Assembly: GCA_016928955.1 (NCBI GenBank)
Contig: JAFGJV010000050.1
Coordinates: forward strand, 1 to 59,388
Length of the DNA stretch: 59,388 bases
Direction: 5' to 3'
Origin: Spirochaetales bacterium
Lineage (GTDB): Bacteria > Spirochaetota > Spirochaetia > Treponematales > UBA12059
Shown in pieces: positions 17,301-27,406 of the stretch (position 1 is the first letter of the stretch; each line of letters starts with the position of its first letter). The notes beneath the pieces are model-generated. The model saw only the letters and a list, made by a program, of their open reading frames with translations. It made no database searches and was not told where the DNA came from. A program made the position numbers and the translations under genes.

Positions 17301-19752
17301 GCACCTGGAAACTGCGCCTGGCCTGCATGCCAGCGTCGTCCACCACGATCAAGGTATGGATACCCGGCTCGGGCCGTGCCGGCATCTTGTGCTCGCCAAC
17401 GGTTGAACCAAGGTAGTCGCCGTCCAGGTGCCAGTACAGGCGGGCCCCCGCGTCCCGGTGCACGGCCGTGAACACGGTTTGTCCCGGGCTTCCGTCCAGT
17501 TCCACGGGCACGTATATCGACGAGTCGCGCGCCGGCGCCAGGAACTCGATGGCCAGCTCGGACAGGTCTTCACAACCTTCCGCCCAGGGGGGCAGACGTC
17601 GGTATGTAAGGTTCGAGCGTTCGTAATACCACTCCATGGCCGGCGGCAGGACAAAGCGCTTGACCGACAGCATGCCTTCAGGGCCAGCACACTCGGCGTT
17701 CACCCGCCATGCCCCGTCCGCGCTCAGGTGGACAAGCTGGCAATACGGGCATGCTGCGTCCACCTTGGCCCGCCTTGGAACCAGTTCCGCGTCTAGTTCG
17801 GCGCAGTCAGGTCCGGCCACGTAGCCAGAGTGGGAGCACACGCTGATGGTGACCAGGTCGTCTGGGCGCGGGAACCAGGCTGAGCGCGGCAGGGTACCAA
17901 AAATGTCAAAGAGCAGGGGAGCCGCCGACTGGGTACCTTTGAGCCCGGGGCGTCCCTCTCCGCTGGCGTTTCCGGCCCATACGGCCACCACGTAATCCCT
18001 GGTCACGCCTATGGCCCACGCGTCGCGGAAACCGAAACTGGTGCCCGTCTTCCAGGCCACCTTGAGGCTGGACGCGTATTCCTGCCAGGATGCCTCGTCG
18101 GCCGGGCGGGTCACGTCTGTCAGGGCTCCCAAGGTCAGCCAGGCCGCTCCCTGGGAAATGGGCGACGCTTGCCCCCCAGCCGCTCGAGCGCCGCCGGCGG
18201 TCCAGGATAGGCCGACCAGGCCAGGTTCCATACCGGCCGCCGAACGGGCCAGGCAGAGATAGGCTCCGGCCGCGTCGTACAGAGTCGCCTCAGCTCCGCC
18301 CAGTATGAGCGTGAGCCCGTAATCTGCCGGCGCCCTGGTCAGCGTGGAAAAGCCCAGGCGCTCGAGCAGGGACGCAAAGCGTTCCACGCCATAGGACCTG
18401 AGCAACCGAACAAAGGGCACGTTGAGGGAGCGGGCCAGGGCCATGTCTGCGCGCACGGCGCCTGCATAGGTTTTCAGGTTGTTTTCCGGACTGTACGAAC
18501 CCACGCGCGTTGGTATGTCCGGTATCAGGCGCCCGGGCGAGAGCTCGCCCGTATCAAGCATGGCGGCGTACAGGAAGGGCTTCAGAATGGAACCCGACGA
18601 GCGCGGGGCGCGCACGCAGTCCACCTGCCAGGCCCCCTCGTCGCCGGCCGACTCGACGTTGCCTACCCAGGCCACTATTGCCCCGTCGTTTACCCTGGCC
18701 ACAACGGCTGCCACGTTGGCCACGCCATAATCCGCCAGCCGCTTTGCCTGGCGTTCCGCCAAAGCCTCGACCTTGGCCTGCACGTTGGCGTCCAGGCTGG
18801 TGTCCGTCCTGCCGGGCCCCGCAGACGCCGCCAGGTGGTACGCGGCGCGGGGCATGGGCATCGGCTCTCCCGGCAGGGCTTCAGCCGTGGCCAGGTACAG
18901 ATCGCCATCCGTCAAAACGCCCGTGTCCGCCAGGCGGCCCAACAACGCGTCCCTGTGCTCCCTGAGAGCGTCCCTGGACCTGCCGGGGTGCACAAGCCCG
19001 GGACTGTTTGGCAAAATGGCCAGGGTTGCCGCTTCCGCCCAGGTCAGGTCGACGGGAGCCCGCCCGAACCAGCGGAAGCCCGCCGCCTCCAGCCCGACCA
19101 CGTTGGCGCCGTAGGGCGCGCGCGAGGCGTACATGCCCAGTATGTCTGACTTGGTATGGAACAGTTCCAGGCGGACGGACGCCCACAGCTCGACCAGCTT
19201 GGCCCCCATGGTGCGGGGACCGGCAGGCCGCGACAGCCTGGCCGTCTGCATGGTCAGTGTGGACCCCCCGGACACGATACTGCGCGACCGCAGGTTGGAC
19301 AGGGCCGCCCGCGCTATGGCCAGGGGGTCAAACCCCGCATGGCCCAGAAAACGCTCGTCCTCGTATACCATGAGGACCTGCGTGTAGCGCTTGGGAAGAT
19401 CGTTGCCCTGGGGCTCAAAACGCCACTGTCCGTCCGCGGCCACCGCGGCGCCGAGGAGCCCTCCCCGAGCGTCGTATACGGCCGCCGCGTACGGCGGATC
19501 GTAGCCATGCACGGGGTCCAAGGCTACCAAGGCGACGCCGAACGCCAGGGAGCCCGCAAGGGGCACCCAGGCGCCGGTATCCGCGCACCAGCGCGCGGCC
19601 GCCGCAAGACCGGACTGGGCCTTGCGAACGGCCGCCAAAGCCCTGCCGAGCAAGCGCCGGCCAGGCTCAGGAAGGCGACCGCGGACCAGCCTGTCCACGC
19701 GTTTCCAAAAACCAGCCGGCGGCCCCGAGCCGGCGCCGCCGGTCCTGCTCAC
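17284..19752 (-). CDS. pbpC: Penicillin-binding protein 1C (peptidoglycan transglycosylase/transpeptidase)
   Basis: This 822-residue bifunctional wall synthase has one membrane anchor near residues 50-70 (AGSLAFGVALVAL). The GT51 glycosyltransferase domain (YEDERFLGHAGFDPLAIARA, SGGSTLTMQTARL) is followed by a transpeptidase domain with SSGSILKPF (SxxK) and KTGTSFGFRDAW (KTG). A C-terminal PBP1C extension has four cysteines (CSHSGYVAGPDC, CPYC). The start is a GTG inside the last codons of the alpha-2-macroglobulin gene (4-bp overlap). That pairing is the conserved bacterial arrangement in which the macroglobulin is thought to protect the envelope and PbpC to repair the wall. Confidence 0.95.
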   Translation of the reverse strand: MSRTGGAGSGPPAGFWKRVDRLVRGRLPEPGRRLLGRALAAVRKAQSGLAAAARWCADTGAWVPLAGSLAFGVALVALDPVHGYDPPYAAAVYDARGGLLGAAVAADGQWRFEPQGNDLPKRYTQVLMVYEDERFLGHAGFDPLAIARAALSNLRSRSIVSGGSTLTMQTARLSRPAGPRTMGAKLVELWASVRLELFHTKSDILGMYASRAPYGANVVGLEAAGFRWFGRAPVDLTWAEAATLAILPNSPGLVHPGRSRDALREHRDALLGRLADTGVLTDGDLYLATAEALPGEPMPMPRAAYHLAASAGPGRTDTSLDANVQAKVEALAERQAKRLADYGVANVAAVVARVNDGAIVAWVGNVESAGDEGAWQVDCVRAPRSSGSILKPFLYAAMLDTGELSPGRLIPDIPTRVGSYSPENNLKTYAGAVRADMALARSLNVPFVRLLRSYGVERFASLLERLGFSTLTRAPADYGLTLILGGAEATLYDAAGAYLCLARSAAGMEPGLVGLSWTAGGARAAGGQASPISQGAAWLTLGALTDVTRPADEASWQEYASSLKVAWKTGTSFGFRDAWAIGVTRDYVVAVWAGNASGEGRPGLKGTQSAAPLLFDIFGTLPRSAWFPRPDDLVTISVCSHSGYVAGPDCAELDAELVPRRAKVDAACPYCQLVHLSADGAWRVNAECAGPEGMLSVKRFVLPPAMEWYYERSNLTYRRLPPWAEGCEDLSELAIEFLAPARDSSIYVPVELDGSPGQTVFTAVHRDAGARLYWHLDGDYLGSTVGEHKMPARPEPGIHTLIVVDDAGMQARRSFQVLARDD

Positions 19753-22700
19753 GGCGCCAGGTTCCTGGTATTGACCGTGGTCGCCGGCCTGCCCACCGGA
19801 GCCATGCTCAGCTCCCGTCCCGGTATGACCGCGAACACGTCTGGCTTGTACATGGCCTCCGCCGTGACCGCCGGCAGGAAATAGGTGCCCGCGTAGGTTT
19901 TATTCACATATATCCGGAAGCTTTTTGTCTCACCGATCCCGAGCCCGAAATAGGTCATGACGCGGTCGTCCCTGATATCCTGGTAGTCGAACTGGGAATC
20001 CTCGGAGTCTGCATCGTCTGCTCCAGAGCGGCCCACCCTCATGTTGCTGATCTCCCAGCCAGACGGCGATCGGAAGGTCAGCGCTATGTCCGACAGGTTG
20101 CCTCCGCTGGTGTTCCTCACCGACAGGACGACGATGATGTCGTCACCCGTGGCTACCTGGTTGGGATCCACGGTCTTGCCGGAGGCGTTTTGGTAGCCGG
20201 CGCTCAGAGCCAGGCCCTCCGCGCGGTAGTTTTCTGAGCCTGGCTTGGGCGTGCCCCGCGCGGCCACGCGGGCGTACACCACGGCCTTGCCTTTGTTTTC
20301 AAGCTTTACCGCAAGCGACCCGGCCTCAACGTCCAGGGCGACACGGGCTATGGTCTTGCCCAGGCTTAGGGTGCCTACCTTGCCGCCGTAGCTGTAGCTC
20401 ACCGTTGTCGTGCCCGACGATGCCGTCTTTATGAAGGGCAGACAGGCCATCAGGGCGTAGGACAGGCTTTGCGTGGAGTATCCCTGGTTCGAGCTCAAAA
20501 GCCCGGCTATGTCCTTGAACAAGAGGAGACCCCTGGCCGTGTCGCCCAACTGGTTGAACGCTTCCAGGATCACGGCCTTGTCTCTGAGAACCGAGCCGTA
20601 TACCCTCTCCATGCCCGCGTATGGCTGTACGTCGACAGTCACACCCTTGACCAGCTCCGATGCCTTGGATTTCATGCCGGCCAGGGCGTAGGCGGAAGCC
20701 AGCTGGTACACAACCGGCGGCCGGTGCGGTCCGTATTCCAGGAGACGGTTCATGCCCGCTATGTCGGGACTGCCGGCCAGGGCCAGCACGTACAGCCGGT
20801 ACGACTGCTCGGCCTTGGCGTGGTCAGTGCCGTCCGCGAACGCCGTTACCCTCTGCTTGAGGTAGTCCAAAGCCGGCTGGAGCACGTCCTGGGCCACCGT
20901 ATACCCTTGTCGTTTGGCCATGACCAGGAAATGGGTAACATAGGCGGACAGCCACTGGCTCTCCTCGTACCCGCCGGGCCAGAACGCAAAGCCTCCGTTG
21001 GCCGTCTGGAAATCAGCCATCCGCGACACGGCCGATATCACGTTGGCTTTGACGTCTGCAAGCTCTTTTGGCCCGAGCGACACGGCGTCCGGCAGGAACA
21101 GCTGCGGGAAGGCCTTGCTGACCGTCTGTTCTCCGCAGCCGTGGGGATAGCCTATCAGATAGCCAAGCCTGCCTGACAGGTCTATAGGCGGTACAAGCGA
21201 CAATTCCAGCCAGGCCTCGTTCGAGCCGGCCAAGCCAGGAAGATCCAGGGCGACCGTGCCCGAGCCACCGGCGGGCACCACCGCCTGGCCCAGGGCGCTT
21301 ACGGGCACTGCCTGCGACCGTACCGGTATGTCCACGGTCTGTGTGGACACCGCGCCGCCGGCTGCCGTGAGTTCGGCGGTAAGGCGTATGCTCCCCAGCT
21401 GGTCCTTGACCTTCAGGGTAAAGTCGGCGAATTCCTCGCCTTCTTCCTTCCAGACAATGTTCCTGACCGCCGAACCTTCCAGCTCGGCCGCCCCTTCTAC
21501 CTTCAGCGACAGTATGCCTGCGGCGTTCTTGCCCAGGAAACCGAAGGCCGATACGGGTATGACGGCCTTTTCCCCGGGTCCTAGTACGCGCGGCGCCGTG
21601 ATAAAGGCCATGAGCGCTGTCTTTACCGGCACTTCCGCCTGGGCTATGCCGTATGCTCCGTCTGGGCTACCGGCCACGGCCATGAAGCGCACGGCGCCCA
21701 CGTAGGGCCCCAGGTCCATTTCATGCGTCCGTTTTTCGCCCCTGCCCAGGGTGAACGGCCCAAAGAAGCGCACCACGGGCGGAAAGCGGTTCACCTTGCG
21801 GTTGCCGCCAGCGTCGCCGAATTCCGAACCGCCTATGCCGAGCAGGGTCTGCAGCTTGCCGGTAAACGCGCCGGCCACATCCTTGTACATGTCATAGGAA
21901 GACAGGTTGCTGGCTTCCTTTTTGAAAAACTGGTCCCAGGGATTGCCCAATGAGAAGCGCGTGATGCCCAGGAGCCCCTCGTCCACCACGGCGACCGTGT
22001 AGGTCATGGGCCTGCCGGAACGCTCGGACACCGTAAAAGCGCTCGCTGTGTTCGGGGCGAGCACGGTAGGCGTGTCCAGCACCGGCTGCAGCCTTGTCAG
22101 GGGATCTTCCACCATGATGGGCACGACCCCGTACAATCGTATGGGCAGGTCGTTGGCCGTCTGAAGGTGGGGCTGAAGGAACGACACGTGGGCGTACACG
22201 TTCGGCGCCATGGCAGCGCTTGCCTTGAATTCCACCGTGGTGGTTCCGTCCTTGGCGTCTACCCAGCGTTTTTCCAGCACCTGTCCGGAGCGCTCGAGCA
22301 CGACATAGGCCCTGCCTTCCTTATTGGACGGGAAGCTGACCTTAATGGTATCGCCCACGTTGTACCGTGTCTTATCGGCCGACAGGCTCAGCATGACCGC
22401 CGACCCTCCGCCGCCCTCGGCCTGGCTCCTGCCAGCCCAGCCTGGCCAGTCCATGTAGAACACGGACGCGGCGGCATGCCCTCCATCCGCGTCGCGCACC
22501 CGGAGCAGGTAGCGGCCCCACTCGGGATAGTTTACCCTGAGCGTGTAGGTGCCCCTGCCGTTGACCAGGGTCAGATGGTCGGTTTCCAATGCCTGCCTGT
22601 ACACGTCCTCAGCGTATTCTGCCAGGCTTTCCTCTCCCTTTTCCCACCACCAGCGCCACTCCAGCTTGTACAGCGACACCTGCACCCGCGACGAGCCGCT

Positions 22701-25340
22701 GACCGGCTTGCCGTCCTTGCCCACCATGATGATCTCCACAGGGTGGTCCTTGTCGGTGAGTATCATGCCACGGGTAGCGTCGCCGGCGGGAAGCTTCAGG
22801 CCAACGTACGTGGGATACGGGTGGAAGTCCGCGGTGAACATCTCGCTTGAGAACAGCCCTGACTGCTCAAAGGCCCGGCTCAGGAAGGTCGCCGACAGGG
22901 GGCCTGGAGCCGGCGCATCGGAGCCCAGGTACACCGAAAAGTCGGCCACGCCGTTGTCGTCCAGATAGCCGTCAAACAGGACCTGCCTGTCCGTTGGATA
23001 GGATCGCGTCGGATCCTGGAAATTGTAGCCCGCGTACGAGCCCGGAGATTTGGACGAGGTCGCCAACACCATGGACACGTCAGCCTTGAGCCCGGGCGCG
23101 GGAGCCCCGTGCAGCCAGGCGGCGGACAGGCTCATGCGGTCCAGGTCGGCGCCTAGGGCGCCTTGGTCGCCATAGTCAAGGCTCAGCTTGAGCCGGTTGG
23201 GCATGACCGTCTCGACCTTCAGGTCTTTGGTGAAGGTGCGGCCGCCCACGCTCACGCGGGCCGTCCAGGTTCCGGTTGGAGCAGCCGCGTCAGTGCCTGC
23301 CTTGATGTAGTAGAAGCCGTTTACGCCCTTCCCCAGGTTGGAGCGACGCGTCACCTGCCCAAGCGGATTGACCAGCTCAAAGGTGACGGGGTGAGCTTCC
23401 GGCAGCACGTCAAGGCGGTCGTACAGGATGAATACCAGGTGCATGTCGTCGCCCGGACGCCACACGCCGCGCTCGCCGTACAGGTAGCCCTTGACGCCTG
23501 CGTCCGAGCTCTGGCCGCCCACGTCAAAATGACTGACCGCGAGCATGCTCGACGGGGTCAACTTGAGGTATCCGCGTTCACGTCCGGTCGTGGCCCTGGC
23601 AGCCTCGGCCACCACAAAGTACGGATCGCCACGCTCGCCGGCGCCCTGCTTGAGCACAACCTGTCCGTTGGCGTCCGCGCTCCCTCGTGCGAGCTCGCGC
23701 AGGGAGTAGCTGTACAGAGCCACCTGCGCCCCGGGCAGGGGCCGAGCGGTCTTGAGGTCGCTGGCCGTAATATGCCACTGGCCGCCCGCGTCCTTACGGG
23801 CCATGATGCCCACGTCAGACACCAGAACATTCCGCTTGGCACTACGGTCCCGGCTGAAATAATAGCGGTTGATATAGAAGGACGGGTGGCAGGGATCGTC
23901 GCGGTAGCGGTAGTATTCGTCCCAGTTAAAATCCCCTTCGTAGTAGTCCCACCAGGACTCGTCGCCCGAACCGCTGTCCGGTATGTAGGCGGGCGGGAAC
24001 ATGTACTTGTCAGAGTCCGGATGGTTGACCTTGCACACATAGCGTATATGCTCGCGGGAGAAGGCCACGCGGAGCTGGAACATGCCGTCCGGGTGTTTGG
24101 CCAGCAAGGGCGACAAGTCCAGGGCGTAGGGCACCCACTGGTTCTTGCGGTCGTCCGTCCACGCCAGGTCTATTTCTTTGGACCACACCACGTCGCCCAC
24201 GCGCTTGAGTTCCCGCGAGCCGTCCAGGTCGTTCACCTGGAGGAACTGCAGCATGTTGTTGCCGTACACGCGCACGGCCTCCACGTACACCGTGGCCAGG
24301 TTCCTGGTCTCCAGTACCACGCGGGTGCCCTGGCTGGATGGAACGATCACGCCGCCCGGCGCGAAGCGCACCTCGGGCAGCTCCCAGTCAACGCTGACCT
24401 CAGCTGACACCGGAGTGGCCAGGATGTCCTGGTCGGCCGACCGTACGCCGCGCTCAACCCGGAGCTCGGTTTCCTCCGGCCAGCTGAGAGACGCGTACAG
24501 CTTGACCACGCCTCCATCCACCTCGTAGCGGAGCTCCCCCGCCCGGTCCGCGCGTATGAGGCCGCGCAGGTCCTGGTCGGGATCCAGGGGCTTGGAGAAA
24601 TGCAGGGACACGCAGGACGGGCCGCCAGGTGCCGGACCTGATACCGAAAGCAGCTCAAAGCTACCCTCGGCCGGTACGGTGTATTTTTTTTCCCCGGAGC
24701 CATGGGCTCCCGCACGCTCGCCGTTCCAGCTCAGGGACAGGGTAGACGCCCGCGCCGTTTGCACTATGTCCTTGACGGTGAACCGGTGGACACCGTCTCC
24801 TTCATGGATCCATGACAAGGCAAGGCCAGAGCCTCCCAGCCTGGCTTCCAAAAGGCGCTCCACGTCGGCGGACGCTTCTATGCCCTCGGACCGTACCACG
24901 CCGTCCACAGCCAACAATCCGTTCCCGGCCGCGTACAGCTCGCCCGGGACAACGCTTATGGACGGCCGCTCAACGGTCACGTCAAAGGAGAACCACCCGT
25001 TGGTAGGTTCTCCCAGGGAGGCAAAATCGAAGACGACCCGGTACCTGCGTCCGGGAGATAGCGGCGTGTCCGGGCGGAACGTGGCCCGGGAACCGTCGTC
25101 GCTCCAGCTGACCGATCCGCTCACCTCAGGGCTCAGCCTGAAGGGCTGGGCTCCGGCCACGGTGGCTGGATCCCTGCCGTTCGACAGCACCACGGTGATG
25201 TCCGCGTCCTTGGCCACAAAGCCCTGGCTGTGCGCCATGACCATGGCAGGGTCCGGCGCGCGCGCCTCTTCCTTGTTCCCGCACGACGCGGCAAAAGCCA
25301 CTAGTGCAGCCGCAAACACGATCACGCGAGCGTTTTTCAT
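19749..25340 (-). CDS. Bacterial alpha-2-macroglobulin lipoprotein with intact thioester
   Basis: This 1863-residue envelope protein traps proteases. The ATG at 25340 begins a lipoprotein signal (residues 1-20, ending AFAASC) and is preceded by AAAGGACT; upstream in-frame codons are not plausible. Repeated macroglobulin beta-domains fill the N-terminal part. A tyrosine/tryptophan-rich block occurs near residue 500, and the alpha/alpha thioester domain contains GYPHGCGEQ with the thioester Cys at residue 1402. A C-terminal receptor-like domain ends the protein. In the family a bait region is cleaved by an attacking protease, which exposes the thioester for covalent capture. It is translationally coupled to pbpC. 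Confidence 0.93.
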   Translation of the reverse strand: MKNARVIVFAAALVAFAASCGNKEEARAPDPAMVMAHSQGFVAKDADITVVLSNGRDPATVAGAQPFRLSPEVSGSVSWSDDGSRATFRPDTPLSPGRRYRVVFDFASLGEPTNGWFSFDVTVERPSISVVPGELYAAGNGLLAVDGVVRSEGIEASADVERLLEARLGGSGLALSWIHEGDGVHRFTVKDIVQTARASTLSLSWNGERAGAHGSGEKKYTVPAEGSFELLSVSGPAPGGPSCVSLHFSKPLDPDQDLRGLIRADRAGELRYEVDGGVVKLYASLSWPEETELRVERGVRSADQDILATPVSAEVSVDWELPEVRFAPGGVIVPSSQGTRVVLETRNLATVYVEAVRVYGNNMLQFLQVNDLDGSRELKRVGDVVWSKEIDLAWTDDRKNQWVPYALDLSPLLAKHPDGMFQLRVAFSREHIRYVCKVNHPDSDKYMFPPAYIPDSGSGDESWWDYYEGDFNWDEYYRYRDDPCHPSFYINRYYFSRDRSAKRNVLVSDVGIMARKDAGGQWHITASDLKTARPLPGAQVALYSYSLRELARGSADANGQVVLKQGAGERGDPYFVVAEAARATTGRERGYLKLTPSSMLAVSHFDVGGQSSDAGVKGYLYGERGVWRPGDDMHLVFILYDRLDVLPEAHPVTFELVNPLGQVTRRSNLGKGVNGFYYIKAGTDAAAPTGTWTARVSVGGRTFTKDLKVETVMPNRLKLSLDYGDQGALGADLDRMSLSAAWLHGAPAPGLKADVSMVLATSSKSPGSYAGYNFQDPTRSYPTDRQVLFDGYLDDNGVADFSVYLGSDAPAPGPLSATFLSRAFEQSGLFSSEMFTADFHPYPTYVGLKLPAGDATRGMILTDKDHPVEIIMVGKDGKPVSGSSRVQVSLYKLEWRWWWEKGEESLAEYAEDVYRQALETDHLTLVNGRGTYTLRVNYPEWGRYLLRVRDADGGHAAASVFYMDWPGWAGRSQAEGGGGSAVMLSLSADKTRYNVGDTIKVSFPSNKEGRAYVVLERSGQVLEKRWVDAKDGTTTVEFKASAAMAPNVYAHVSFLQPHLQTANDLPIRLYGVVPIMVEDPLTRLQPVLDTPTVLAPNTASAFTVSERSGRPMTYTVAVVDEGLLGITRFSLGNPWDQFFKKEASNLSSYDMYKDVAGAFTGKLQTLLGIGGSEFGDAGGNRKVNRFPPVVRFFGPFTLGRGEKRTHEMDLGPYVGAVRFMAVAGSPDGAYGIAQAEVPVKTALMAFITAPRVLGPGEKAVIPVSAFGFLGKNAAGILSLKVEGAAELEGSAVRNIVWKEEGEEFADFTLKVKDQLGSIRLTAELTAAGGAVSTQTVDIPVRSQAVPVSALGQAVVPAGGSGTVALDLPGLAGSNEAWLELSLVPPIDLSGRLGYLIGYPHGCGEQTVSKAFPQLFLPDAVSLGPKELADVKANVISAVSRMADFQTANGGFAFWPGGYEESQWLSAYVTHFLVMAKRQGYTVAQDVLQPALDYLKQRVTAFADGTDHAKAEQSYRLYVLALAGSPDIAGMNRLLEYGPHRPPVVYQLASAYALAGMKSKASELVKGVTVDVQPYAGMERVYGSVLRDKAVILEAFNQLGDTARGLLLFKDIAGLLSSNQGYSTQSLSYALMACLPFIKTASSGTTTVSYSYGGKVGTLSLGKTIARVALDVEAGSLAVKLENKGKAVVYARVAARGTPKPGSENYRAEGLALSAGYQNASGKTVDPNQVATGDDIIVVLSVRNTSGGNLSDIALTFRSPSGWEISNMRVGRSGADDADSEDSQFDYQDIRDDRVMTYFGLGIGETKSFRIYVNKTYAGTYFLPAVTAEAMYKPDVFAVIPGRELSMAPVGRPATTVNTRNLAP

Positions 25341-25408
25341 AATCGTCAGTCCTTTCGACTCTTGGGACGCCCCGGCAGCCCGGCCGCGACGCCAGCTTAT
25401 ACACCGTT

Positions 25409-26062
25409 CTAACGAGATTGTACGCTGGACAGCAGGTTTTTCATGATCGTTCGTATGTCGTCCCACACTTTTTCAGCCGGACCTTCCCCGTCGACGGGCA
25501 CCAGGGTGCCCCGGGATCGGTAGAATTCCACCAGGGGAGCGGTCTGCTCGCGGTAGTAATCGAGGCGTTTCTGGATGGACGCGGGGTTGTCGTCCTCGCG
25601 GACGTACAGCGCAGATCCGCAAGCGTCACAGCGGCCGGGATTGGCCGGCGGCTGGTACTGTACATGGTAGCTGGCCCCGCACGCCGCGCACATGCGCCTG
25701 CCGGAGAGCCGCGCGATGACCGTGGAATCTGCCACTTCCAGGTCTATCACGTGGTCTTCGGGATCGATGCTGGACAGCGCTTGGGCCTGGGGTATGGTCC
25801 TTGGAAAACCGTCCAAGAGCCAGCCGGAGGCAGCGTCCGGCCGGGACAGCCGTTGGTGTATCAGGTTGATGGTCAGGTCGTCGGGCACAAGGGCGCCCCG
25901 GCCTATCAGGTCCTTGACCGAGCGGCCCAGCTCCGAGTCATCCCGTATGGCCTGCCGGAAAAGCTCGCCCGACGAGATGTGCGGCAGGCCGAATTCTTTG
26001 GACGCCCGCGCAGCCATGGTACCCTTGCCAGCCCCCGGGGGCCCGAAAAATACAAACCTCAT
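25409..26062 (-). CDS. adk: Adenylate kinase with a zinc-type LID
   Basis: This 217-residue enzyme equilibrates ATP, AMP and ADP. The P-loop FGPPGAGKGT is at residues 6-15, the AMP-binding segment is HISSGELFR and LLDGFPRT follows. The LID carries four cysteines (CAACGASYH and CDACGSAL), the structural zinc site found in many Gram-positive and spirochaete Adk proteins. GAGGAG lies upstream of the ATG. It is the gene before the macroglobulin/pbpC pair in the minus direction, with about 70 nt between. Confidence 0.96.
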   Translation of the reverse strand: MRFVFFGPPGAGKGTMAARASKEFGLPHISSGELFRQAIRDDSELGRSVKDLIGRGALVPDDLTINLIHQRLSRPDAASGWLLDGFPRTIPQAQALSSIDPEDHVIDLEVADSTVIARLSGRRMCAACGASYHVQYQPPANPGRCDACGSALYVREDDNPASIQKRLDYYREQTAPLVEFYRSRGTLVPVDGEGPAEKVWDDIRTIMKNLLSSVQSR

Positions 26063-26246
26063 GTTGACCCCATGCTCCTCGCGCCCGCTCGTGCAGGCGC
26101 GGGTAAAAAAGAGCTCCCGCGACGCCGACCCTCCCGCCGAGATCTCGACACCCCGTGGGCGGCATCATGTCAGCGGCCAAACAAACGCCAATTCCACCAT
26201 AAACGAAAAACCCAACGCGGTAAACACCAGGGACTGCTCCCACGTC

Positions 26247-27227
26247 CTACTCGCAGCTGCCCGACCAGCCGGGCGCTGGTTTATCCTGGGTAATGCCCCG
26301 TTCCTTGGTGTCATCCAGGCCGCATACGCCCCAGGGCCTGTTCAGGTTGTAGCGAAACAGCACTTCCATGTGGCGTATGACCGACTCTGTGGGGAAAACG
26401 ATCGAAAAGGCGTGGTGCTCTCGGAAATCCGTGCTGGACGGCGTGAGGATTTCCCGCTCGTCCACCACCACCTCATGGCCCTGCTCACGTATGGACTGGA
26501 CGTGGCTGGAAATATCCGGAGCGCCCTCCCGCTTGACGACGAAGGCGTCATAGGAAAAACCCACGTTACGCAGGGCGGCCTCTTCCTTCCAGGCTGCCAT
26601 GTCCTGGGGCAAGAGGCGCGCGGCGTACGGCAGGGCGTCCGAACCCAGGATATGCGTCAGGTGCATGCTGGCGCCGGGGAACAGGCGGATGAAACGCCGC
26701 ACGATCTCTATGGTGTCAGCGCCCTCGCCTATGTCCAGGGGGGCGATCAGCGGATCGAACACGCCGAGCGTCTGCATGCCGAGCAGCTCGCAACGGTAGG
26801 CGTAGTCGCTTTTGGCGGGTTTCTGGGGATTGTCGTAACCTTCCGGAACCACGAACACCACGGGCGCGCGCGCCGAGTCGGACGCCAGGTACCGGAGGGC
26901 CATAGCCAGATGCGTCATTTGGAAGGGATCAAAGGAGCCTATGAACAGGGCCGCCCGTATGTCGTAGCGAGGAAAGCGCACGACCTGCGGAAAGTCGCGC
27001 AGGTCTACCGGCTCGAGTTTGCCATGGACGATCCTCCGGTCTATGCGTAGAAGGGCGTCCTCGTACAACTCTCGGTAGTACGCAAAGCCGTGCCTGTCCA
27101 GCGCGCTGAGGTATGAATAGGCGCCCAGGCGGTCGAACACGGCCGCCGTTTTCCCGAGCGCCCGCCGCACCAGGGCCGAACGCGGCTGGATATCCGGCTC
27201 ACCTTCAGCTTTTTTGTCCTCGTCCAT
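26247..27227 (-). CDS. NadD-like nucleotidyltransferase-fold protein with degenerate HxGH motif
   Basis: This 326-residue cytoplasmic protein resembles nicotinate-nucleotide adenylyltransferase. An N-terminal helical extension of about 95 residues precedes FIGSFDPFQMTHLAMALRYL, and TPSSTDFREHH near residue 275 matches the ISSTxxR motif. The nucleotide-binding HxGH signature reads QMTH here, so the first His and the Gly are missing and activity needs testing. I place the start at the second of two adjacent ATGs (27227) because a TACACT promoter box ends 7 nt upstream; the first ATG at 27230 is nearly as good. It is divergent from the hydrogenase operon. Confidence 0.65.
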   Translation of the reverse strand: MDEDKKAEGEPDIQPRSALVRRALGKTAAVFDRLGAYSYLSALDRHGFAYYRELYEDALLRIDRRIVHGKLEPVDLRDFPQVVRFPRYDIRAALFIGSFDPFQMTHLAMALRYLASDSARAPVVFVVPEGYDNPQKPAKSDYAYRCELLGMQTLGVFDPLIAPLDIGEGADTIEIVRRFIRLFPGASMHLTHILGSDALPYAARLLPQDMAAWKEEAALRNVGFSYDAFVVKREGAPDISSHVQSIREQGHEVVVDEREILTPSSTDFREHHAFSIVFPTESVIRHMEVLFRYNLNRPWGVCGLDDTKERGITQDKPAPGWSGSCE

Positions 27228-27234
27228 CATTGTC

Positions 27235-27263
27235 AGTGTACGACGAGGTCCTCGAGCACGCAA
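27235..27263 (-). promoter_or_regulatory. Predicted leaderless promoter of the NadD-like gene
   Basis: On the minus strand TTGCGT (27258-27263), a 17-nt spacer and TACACT (27235-27240) are followed by GACA and two consecutive ATG codons. There is no Shine-Dalgarno sequence between the -10 box and the start. Confidence 0.6.
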
Positions 27264-27293
27264 TCCGCTTTCCGCGCCATGTAACAGCTTTTT

Positions 27294-27399
27294 GGGAACC
27301 TCTAAAAACCCTATGGTTATTAGAGGTTCCCTGCGTTTTCGGCCGAAAACGCAAGTTTTTCTAAGGTAACCCTCTAAAAACTGCAGTTTAGAGGCTACC
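27294..27399. repeat. Composite dispersed repeat, copy B (106 bp)
   Basis: Two CTCTAAAAA-type palindromes (27294-27332 and 27365-27399) flank a perfect 20-bp palindrome GCGTTTTCGGCCGAAAACGC at 27333-27352. The whole unit matches copy E (55767-55872) in inverted orientation, with the same length and roughly 85 percent identity by eye. It lies in the 553-nt intergenic region between the NadD-like gene and the hydrogenase operon, upstream of both genes, so here it is not simply a terminator. Confidence 0.85.
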
Positions 27400-27406
27400 T
27401 TTTTAT

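Noticed and set aside
23163-24407. 414-codon plus-strand frame inside the macroglobulin gene
   Set aside because: It is antisense to a continuous conserved 1863-residue protein and has no start signals.
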